Assembly (NCBI GenBank): GCA_038049695.1
Contig: CP142451.1
Location: 127,011,501-127,075,500, forward strand
Reading direction: 5' to 3'
Length of the DNA stretch: 64,000 bases
Source of the DNA: Cinnamomum chago
Taxonomy: Eukaryota > Streptophyta > Magnoliopsida > Laurales > Lauraceae
Below, in pieces: positions 57,106 to 64,000 of this stretch; the stretch's first letter is position 1, and each line of letters begins with the position of its first letter. The position numbers and the translations under genes were made by a program. The notes below the pieces were generated by a model. It was not told the origin of the DNA. It saw only the letters and a list, made by a program, of their open reading frames with translations, and made no database searches.

Positions 57106-58157
57106 TCTGCCCATTGTCTTTCAAAAAAAGGAAAACGCCATTTTTAGGGCATTTTTCAAGCTATGAAGAGTATTGTTACACAAGGACGACAAAGACCTTT
57201 TTAGAAAATGATTTTAGAGTGGAGAGTACATGTCTGCCACGAGGAAACAATAACCAAACGAAAAGGCATGGAGACACAATTTGGGTTTGTCCTAGATGAC
57301 AATCCAGTCAGAAAAGGCCAAAGGGGAGCATCATACATTCGACAAAGACGTATGGGAGGGGACCACAGTTGGTAGGAGGGCAATGAGCAGGAGCAGCAGC
57401 CAGAACAGATGTTGGAGGTGACCACAGTTTTTCGAGGAAGAAATGGGCGCAGAGGAACCTGTATGTGAAACCCTGACAGCGAAACACGAGCAAAACGCCT
57501 CTTTTATTCTAATTTGTGTTCGCCGCAGGGTCCCTAGGGACCCTTAGCTTAATAAAAATAAGGTCCCTAGGGACGCTAGATGAAACTCCTAAAAAAAATA
57601 ACGTTTCAAGCAAACTGATTGTTCTAATACATGGTTGGTTGAAGTGTTTGTTTTGGCCCACTGGTTATCTAAAGTTTTTTTTTTTTGGTAAATTCCTTTT
57701 TTTTTATGGGAAAAAAGCACTATACCTACCTGGACTTTGGCCGTTTTGCAGAGTGATCCCTGAACTTTGGTATTTGTGACTAAACCTACCTGTAGTTCTA
57801 GTTGGCATGCAAAATGGACGGATTCTGTTAGTATTAACGGTGTATGTCGTATAAATGGTGTCTGGTGCATTCAGGCGTCAAATTACTCGCCCAAAAAGAC
57901 TTATTTGCCCCTGGGGAGAAAAAATCTCATGGCCCGCTTTTTTTTCCTCATTTCCCCCTTTTCAAATTTCTAAACCTAATCGATTTGCAACACTCCTTCT
58001 CTCATCTGCACTTCCACTCTCCGGACCGGACAGATCCAGAAAATCTCCAGCCATCTCCTCTCTCCCCATATCTCCTTAATTGATTTGGAGGTTTTCCCAT
58101 CTCTCCTTTATTTTCTTTGTTTCTCATGCAAAAGACGAGGAGAGTCTTGGCCATAAG

Positions 58158-58435
58158 GAAGGCACGGTGATTTGGGGTTCAAAAGCATGTTCTTGTCTAG
58201 CCCGGTTGGATGTAGGTGCTGCTCAGATTTCCAATAGTCTCGTAGAGGTTTCCTATGCATCCCACCATGGAATGGTTCTTCAGGAGCTTGATGACAGAGC
58301 CAACTGGGAGTGCTAAGAGACTGAATAGGAAATCAACGAAATCCTTTTGGGCCTCAGCAAACAATACTTTCTGACTCTTCCTGTCTATCAAAGCTTCAAA
58401 CTCAGCTTGATCTCATTGGCCTCCTTGCTCTCCAT
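58158..58435 (-). pseudogene. Captured DUF674-family gene fragment in MULE-2
   Basis: From ATG at 58435 the minus strand reads MESKEANEIKLSLKL. A frameshift follows, then IDRKSQKVLFAEAQKDFVDF, LFSLLALPVGSVIKLLKNHS and MVGCIGNLYETIGNLSSTYI, another shift, then DKNMLLNPK. This is the conserved N-terminus of plant DUF674 proteins, whose function is unknown. Two shifts and truncation at about 90 residues rule out a working gene. Confidence 0.85.
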
Positions 58436-59078
58436 GCTTGTTTTGCTCTGTGTTTTTGTTTTTCGTAAGGACTAGTTTTGCTGCGTTGTGTACGCAGTTT
58501 AAGTAGTTGTGACATTGTTCTCAATTGGATTCTGGCACATGCTTTTAGTTGAGTATTCATTTGGGTTTTATATTCTTTAAGGCATTTTCAAAATTATAGT
58601 AATCCTGCAAAAAGTTCAAACTCATTGCTTTTAGTTAAGCATCAACCTTTGGTTGAGATTTTGGGTTGAGAGAGGGGGGGAGAGCAATCCAATTGGAATC
58701 TAACAAAAAATAGTGGTGTTTATTTATTTACAATAGAGTTCAATAGATTCCCTTTGTGGCAGCCTCTAAAGTGCCTTCAAACTTTCAAAGCTCATTTTCT
58801 TTTTCCTAAAAGCCCTGTTAAATTTGTGCTAGACTCACCTTAATTTGATTTTAGTGAAAGCCTTTAATCTGTACAGTTAGCCCCACCATTCAAAATGGCT
58901 ATCCGTCCATTTTGCATCTCATATGGATGATTCTAGACATACATCGATCAAAACCCTCCAAAATGCAACCAAAAGCTCAGGATATCCATTCCCTTTTTCT
59001 GTTATTGTGACTATAATATTTTGATCACGGTGACAGACAAAAGGGTAGCCTAGAGATCTTGGGTGGGCTACTCCTGTC

Positions 59079-59940
59079 TCATATTCCAATCATTAGAAGA
59101 TGTGTAATAATTTTCTTAGCAATAGTTGCACCCAAATGTGTAATCAATTCCTTGGAGTCAATATGGCCAGGAAGTTCCTTGTGTCCTTCCTCATCCTCAT
59201 GAGCATAACTAATCAAAGTCCAACCTGGTATGCATATCTCAAGCAAATCAGTAAGCATGCCAGTGACCCATCTCTTGGTTCTTGGATGAGTGATAGCCAA
59301 ACAGCTGGTGCAATCCACTGACGCCTAACCATCCTTCTAAATAGATAGTTGCTCATGGATTTTCATCACCGCCTAGCAGAATCACATTGACATGGATAGC
59401 AATCATTATTCCAGAGAAACAATAGGCCCCCCATATTGGACAGTGTAGATTAGACCCAAGGTTTGTGCTTCAATTGGGTTTTCCAAATTTCATTGTATAC
59501 ACAATTTTGTACCATGCAAACATATGGGCACTAGGGTCAACTTCACTTTTGGTAAAACCAGCATGGTCCACCGGAGTGATGAAGAGACAAAAGCACCCAT
59601 CTCGACTCCTTTTTTCTGAGAACCCAGTGTTTATACATGAGTTTGAAGTGGAATCAGAAGCCAGTTGGACGCTTTCATTTAGAGGTTGGAAATGCATGTC
59701 TTTGGTTTTATGGCCATGCGTAGCTTGGTACCCGAGGGATATTGGAAAACAGGAACTTCTTCCTCTTTTTTCTACCCATCTTCCTCCTCTCTTGTGGATG
59801 CCTCATGCCTTATCAACTCTCGAGCCCCATCACCCATCATCAACTTAGGCTGCAGATTGGCAGCTTCTGCCATCATCGAGTCACCTTCATACCTCTGAAA
59901 CCGCTAATGGTCTTTCGTGCTTGGATCTATCCACAATCTT
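59079..59940 (-). pseudogene. Other captured gene-like sequence in MULE-2, unidentified
   Basis: Minus-strand frames 59697-59470 (ending FAWYKIVYTMKFGKPN) and 59318-59079 (ITHPRTKRWVTGMLTDLLEI, HIDSKELITHLGATIAKKII) look protein-like in composition and follow a possible leader at 59990-59870 with MMAEAANLQPKLMMGDGARE. I do not recognise the source gene. Breaks between pieces suggest decay or introns. Confidence 0.4.
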
Positions 59941-60220
59941 GAGGGATCTATCGATCGCAAGGAAGGAGTGGCGGTTTCACCCAAAATCGCCAGGAACCCT
60001 AACCGCAAGTGAAAAAGGGGGAAATGAGCAAAAATCGTGAAGAGTAAAACTGATATATGGAGGGGTAAATTCGCCATTTTATTGATTCCGTCACGGGCGT
60101 TTGTATTTGCATGTCAACTAAAACTACAGGTAAGTTTAGTCACAAATACCAAAGTACAGGGGTCACTCTGCAAAACGGCCAAAGTACAGATAGGTAAAGT
60201 GCTTTTTTCCCTTTTTTTAT

Positions 60221-61720
60221 TAGATACTCCCAGCCCTTGGCTGGGACTCGAGATCCACACAAGTACAAAATGAAGCTCACAAAGTGGGAAGAAATGCATG
60301 AAAATTGAATCGGGCCGCCCAAGTACGGCACAGCCTAGCAAATAGAAAATCGTGCCTGGGTCGGGTCAGCCCTGCCCTACACATGATTTCGCTAGGCCAA
60401 GGGGCCTTGGTCCACAGCATGGCCCATATATATATATATATATAATATATATCACTTTAATTTTTTATATAAATAAAATATAAAACTTAAAATAATCAAA
60501 GATTGGTTATGCATTTGTAAACCCCCATTAATGTTTGTTCATTTATTTTAATAGTTTCAACTTTATTTCAAGTTAAAAACACCTAAAAGTCCACAAAGTC
60601 TCTTTCAATTTATATAAAGAAAAAATTAAAATTTTTAAAAAATCAGAAGAGGCTAGAAATGCCCGCCCATGAGCGGCACGGATAAAGCCATGCCTTGGGC
60701 CGTGCTAGGTTGAGCCCCAGCTGCCTAGGCACAACACGGCCTAGTTTTCACCTCTAAGGATAGCCACACGTGGAAAGAGAACCTAGCACATGTGAGAAGA
60801 GTTGCAAACCCAGTGATCGATTCCTGAGTAGCTGGGTGACATGCATGGTTGCCAACCCACTTATCCCATATACTTACTGGACGTTTAGGTCTCATGTTTA
60901 AACATACATGTTTGAAAGTGGACTAAGGTCCATTGCACTTTTAACATAGTCAGACCATTTGTCTGAATTATGTCCATCCCTGCTGGGACTAAAGGGTCTT
61001 CTGAGTCCGGCCTAATTCCAGAGTTTTTGATCTAGATGCCGCCCTAGATATCACTGGGCCTGTTTGGATAAATGAGGAGTGGAGTAAAATGAAGTGGATT
61101 TCACATGTGTAGTGGAGTAGAGTGAAAAGAAGTAGGTTGAAGTTAAAGTAGAGTACTTCACTTCACTTCATTTGGATGCTCATTTTGAAGTTAAAGTTTG
61201 GAGTAGAATTCACTTTTACTCTAGGAAATAGAAGTAATTAGAGTTGAAGTGAAATGGAGTACATATGGCTCACAACATTACTTCATCTATTGGGCCAAAC
61301 CCATTCAAATGGGATAGAGTTGAAATTTTGGACTATTATGGCACATTTAACTTCACTCTATTATATTTTTTGCATATCCAAACAGGCCCTAGGACTGTCA
61401 ATGGGCTTGAATCCTAACGGGATCTCTTTGAAATTCGTCCTAAAGTCTCAGGCACATGGACTCTATTAGAACACCCATTTATTGTGTAGCATGTAGCATG
61501 TAGCATGTAGCATGTAGCATGATCCTCTAATCCAATAAATATTGTACCCTAACTACATTATCATTAAACAAAATGAATTGAAGAAGACCCACCAATTTAT
61601 TAGCAAGTAATACACAAAGGTGAGGCTGTCAAATGATCAAATCTCATCCCACCTCACATATAGAGAACAGACAAAAATAGAAAACACCATGAACAGCAAT
61701 TGCTTGTATATGTATTTTGT
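60221..61720 (+). other. Tail of unit C, no gene
   Basis: Aligns with 33700-34360 (for example ACATAGTCAGACC and TCATCCC..ATATAGAGAACAGAC), with an extra AT-rich insert at about 60390-60760, including an (AT)n run at 60427-60446, and another at about 61060-61390. Confidence 0.6.
61486..61520 (+). repeat. 7-bp repeat GTAGCAT x5
   Basis: Five tandem copies. The homologous place in unit A (about 34190-34201) has about one, so the array grew in unit C. Confidence 0.85.
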
Positions 61721-61732
61721 CGGTAACACTAA

Positions 61733-61935
61733 CACGTGATGCCAGAGTCTCTACCTCTCCATCACGTGCATTTAACAACCCAGGTGCCAGCATTCAGACC
61801 AAGAGGACCCCACACTAGCCTAAGCTTTCACAAGAACTTGCTCGTCTTCTACTCCAAAATAAACAAAAACCAGTCATTCACATCCACGCGATGGAAGGTG
61901 GGGTTTGATTCTTCACGTGTAGCTGCCTATATATT
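61733..61935 (+). promoter_or_regulatory. Candidate promoter with three CACGTG G-boxes and a TATA box
   Basis: CACGTG at 61733-61738, 61763-61768 and 61914-61919, then TATATATT at 61928-61935. G-boxes are bound by bZIP and bHLH factors and, next to ACGTG ABRE cores, often give ABA or light response. A short frame begins at ATG 61983 but stops after about 14 codons, so no gene can be assigned downstream. Confidence 0.4.
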
Positions 61936-62219
61936 GACAGTAAAACAACCTTCTGCTGCTCATTGATAAGGACTAAACTAACCATGGGATGGCTTCTTCC
62001 AATAGATTACATTTGGAAAATCTAGTTTTGTGGTTTGGAACATCTCTTGATCTTCATGTGATATCTATATTGTTTCAATGCTGGTAACTTGAGTGTTACT
62101 TTCGATCAGAAATTATATTTAGAATATGCATGTATATCATGTGCTATGTTAATTTATATAAACTGCTGTACAATTTTGAAGATTCAAAACTTATCTTAAT
62201 CACTTTTAATTTATGGGAG

Positions 62220-62867
62220 AGTGGGTGTAGTGGCGGCTCTAGGAACTCGAGTCAGTGGGGTCAACAAAAGACTTATTTTTCACAAATCAAATAAATTTAT
62301 TTTTTCCTTTTCCAACATATGTAATGTACTTTCGATTATTCGACAAATATAATATAAAATTATCAAATAATCTATTTCTGACAATCCGACTAAGATAACA
62401 ATGAGTCCTCAAACAAAAATAAACAGAAATTATAATACTTTGTTACTAATACTTCTTAATCCAAAAAGAAAATCAAAATATATAAACTCTTACAGCTGTC
62501 CTGGATGGATTTTTCACGTGTTGAAATTGTTGCATAACGGCTTTATTATCAATACTAGCAAACACATTCTTTTTAATATATATGTGACCAAACAATTATT
62601 CATCCATTAATTTAGAGATTAAGTTTAGGGTAAATGAAGAGTTATCGGAAGAATGTCTAAAAAAAGAGAATTTTCTTTAGAAAAAAAAAAGTTGAGCCCA
62701 TTAATTCTTTTTGTTTAGGTAGACAGGTAACCTATTAACTTAGGCATTCAGTGGGGTCAAAAGCTTCTTATAAGTTCTATTCATGCAAGAAATTATTATT
62801 TTTTTAATATTTTTTCAGATCTCATTGACCCCACTGGGATCAATGTAGCGCCGCCCATGACTGGGTG
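62220..62867. mobile_element. Non-autonomous hAT-like element
   Basis: Element 62228-62859 (632 bp) begins TAGTGGCGGCTCTAG and ends CTACATT..GCGCCGCCCATG-type inverted sequence, with AGTGGGGTCAA repeated in inverted form near each end (62252 and 62828). Flanks AGTGGGTG and ACTGGGTG form an 8-bp duplication with one mismatch. Interior is AT-rich and non-coding. Confidence 0.65.
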
Positions 62868-63009
62868 AATAAATAAGAGTGATGACTTGCGAATGAAGAT
62901 CATATAATGGAATTTGAAATTCACAGAGCAAACATGAGTTTAACTAAGGTGAAGTGTAATGGTAAACTACTTGTCTTAAATGGGATTAAGCTTAATAGAG
63001 ATGATAGTT

Positions 63010-63203
63010 GTAAGGGACTCACCACTTGGGCTACCCCCACAGGGGATAGGCGGGGCCCAGGGCCCAGGGCTCCGGGCATATTGTATACACTTTGGGAGAC
63101 GTGCTCCGTAATCATGCACGTCTCCCGAAGTGTATACAATAGGCCCGGGGCCCTGGGCCCCGCCTATCTCCTGTGGGGGTAGCCCGAGTGGTGAGTCCCT
63201 TAC
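63010..63203. repeat. Inverted repeat hairpin 1 of the SINE-like cluster
   Basis: Arms of about 85-90 bp from GTAAGGGACTCACCACT to its complement AGTGGTGAGTCCCTTAC, folding around GACGTGC...GCACGTC at about 63095-63117. The shared body holds TACCCCCACAGGGGATAGG and TATTGTATACACTT. Confidence 0.85.
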
Positions 63204-63212
63204 AAAAAGGCC

Positions 63213-63657
63213 GGCCTTTTTGTAGGGGATCGTTACCACTGGGGCGTACCCCCACAGGGGATAGGCGGGGCCCAAGGCCCCGGGCCTATTGTATACACTT
63301 CGGGAGACAAACTCCTTAATCATGCATTTGTTCCCCCGTGCATATAGCGACCGGGGGAGGCCTCCCCAGGAGGTCGAACCCAAGACCTCTCCCTTAAGAG
63401 ATAATCTGGGTGACTCCTGGTACCACTTGAGCTAAACCAATAAACTAGCTCAAGTGGTACCAGGAGTCACCCAAATTATCTCTTAAGGGAGAGGTCTTGG
63501 GTTCGACCTCTTGGGGAGGCCTCCCCCGGTCGCTATATGCACGGGGGAACAAATGCATGATTAAGGAGTCCGTCTCCCGAAGTGTATACAATAGGCCCGG
63601 GGCCCCGCTTATCCCCTGTGGGGGTAGCCCAAGTGGTGAGTCCCCTACAAAAAGGCC
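63213..63657. repeat. Inverted repeat hairpin 2: two SINE-like units head to head
   Basis: Arms 63213-63435 and 63446-63657, about 215 bp each and nearly complementary, with only about 10 bases between them (63436-63445). The right arm starts with a pol III A box TAGCTCAAGTGG (63446-63457) and has a B-box-like GGTTCGACCTC (63500-63510); the left arm carries both in reverse. This suggests tRNA-derived SINE units. An 18-bp perfect palindrome AAAAAGGCCGGCCTTTTT (63204-63221) joins hairpins 1 and 2. Confidence 0.85.
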
Positions 63658-63825
63658 AGCCTTTTTGTAGGGGATGGACCCAGCTGAACCCCACTGAGGG
63701 TGCCCAGGGGTGCCCGGGGACCCCCTCCAGGGTAGCCCCTACCCCAGTAGCGCTGAGCATGCCTGGGGCCTATTAGGGCCAATTGTTTATTTGTCCCCCC
63801 AAGAGCGCGGAGCTGCCATGGGATG

Positions 63826-63995
63826 GGCCTCCCCAAAAGTCGAACCCACGCACCTCACTTTAAGAGTATTTTGTGGAGACTCCTGGTACCACTCCTGGGG
63901 AGGCCCTTGCCATGGCAGTTCCGCGCTCCTGGTACCAGGAGTCTCCACAAAATACTCTTAAAGTGAGGTGCGTGGGTTCGACTCCTGGGGAGGCC
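63826..63995. repeat. Inverted repeat hairpin 3, SINE-like
   Basis: Arms 63826-63891 and 63930-63995 are complementary over about 65 bp, with a good B box GGTTCGACTCC on the plus strand near 63976-63986. It has the same grammar as hairpin 2 (GGTACCAGGAGT, GGTTCGA, GGGGAGGC) but a different body. It reaches almost to the window end and may continue. Confidence 0.8.
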
Positions 63996-64000
63996 CCTCC

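Larger units (their letters stand above)
51798..57705 (+). mobile_element. MULE-1, Mutator-like element with about 400-bp TIRs, TSD 9 x T
   Basis: Element 51807-57696 (5890 bp). Left TIR 51807-52208 and right TIR 57291-57696 are diverged inverted copies that share the TTTACCAAAAAAAA outer end, the GTCCCTAGGGAC palindromes, and a TGTGGTCCCCTCC stretch. The target was an oligo-T tract, so the 9-bp duplication reads TTTTTTTTT. Inside are a transposase N-terminus-like ORF, a 75-bp tandem array, a PMD fragment, a copia pol fragment and a 53-bp minisatellite. It lacks a full transposase. Confidence 0.85.
57699..60220. mobile_element. MULE-2, gene-fragment-carrying Mutator-like element, TSD TTTTTTTAT
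   Basis: Element 57708-60211 (2504 bp), flanked by perfect 9-bp duplications TTTTTTTAT (57699-57707 and 60212-60220). The TIRs, about 105 bp and nearly identical, begin GGGAAAAAAGCACT and contain GGCCGTTTTGCAGAGTGA and TGGTATTTGTGACTAAAC. No transposase seen. It carries minus-strand host-gene pieces, i.e. a Pack-MULE layout. Its left duplication overlaps the right one of MULE-1. Confidence 0.88.
45640..61720. repeat. Segmental duplication, unit C
   Basis: Contains only the PR-10 part of the block: upstream region, PR10-3, downstream region, and the tail that matches 33660-34360 of unit A. LECRK and dynein light chain are not present. Expanded by LTR C and two MULEs. Confidence 0.75.

Noticed and set aside
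62976-63383. 135-codon ORF and others at 62.9-64 kb
   Set aside because: They run through the inverted repeats on both strands and are chance frames in GC-rich palindromes.
63446-63510. Possible tRNA gene from A and B boxes
   Set aside because: No cloverleaf can be drawn from the intervening sequence, and it is repeated in inverted copies; a SINE-like unit explains it better.

Overview
This window reads as nuclear DNA of a flowering plant. It is AT-rich and gene-poor, with split plant genes (PR-10, dynein light chain, a GH17/X8 glucanase remnant), a G-type lectin receptor kinase pair, and plant transposon types at high density (solo LTRs, copia, hAT, MULE, CACTA, SINEs, an endogenous pararetrovirus). 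Nothing in it fixes the species. A long-lived dicot or magnoliid would fit, but that is a guess.

Layout. 1-6000: a piece of a large LTR is cut by a CACTA end, followed by a broken caulimovirid-like endogenous virus that ends in its own TATA box. 6001-11729: the 3' part of a GH17 beta-1,3-glucanase with X8 domain and GPI tail, broken by stops and a frameshift and stretched by a 4.5 kb repeat-filled intron. 11857-34360 (unit A), 34556-about 45640 (unit B) and about 45640-61720 (unit C) are diverged copies of a tandem segmental duplication. A holds LECRK1 (intact), a dynein light chain relic and PR10-1. B holds a LECRK pseudogene, an intact dynein light chain gene on the minus strand and PR10-2. 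C keeps only PR10-3. All three PR-10 genes look intact (161 aa, one intron at the classical position).

Transposons landed after the duplications, so the sister copies preserve empty sites: LTR B upstream of PR10-1, LTR C in the promoter region of PR10-3, and LTR A + copia + hAT upstream of LECRK1. Target-site duplications are readable for nearly all of them. Two Mutator-like elements sit back to back in one T-tract at 51807-60211. The first carries a transposase-N-terminus-like ORF and a plant mobile domain (PMD) fragment; the second carries a DUF674 gene fragment. The hAT at 19632-21020 carries a methionine synthase first exon. The window ends in a cluster of head-to-head tRNA-derived SINE-like repeats that form three consecutive long hairpins.

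The most unusual pattern is a set of short CpG-containing palindromes (CCGCTCGAGCGG, GGCAGCTAGCTGCC, CCGATCGATCGG and relatives) that recur in clusters in unrelated LTR families. In three LTRs of one family they occupy the same position while the palindrome sequence itself differs between copies.
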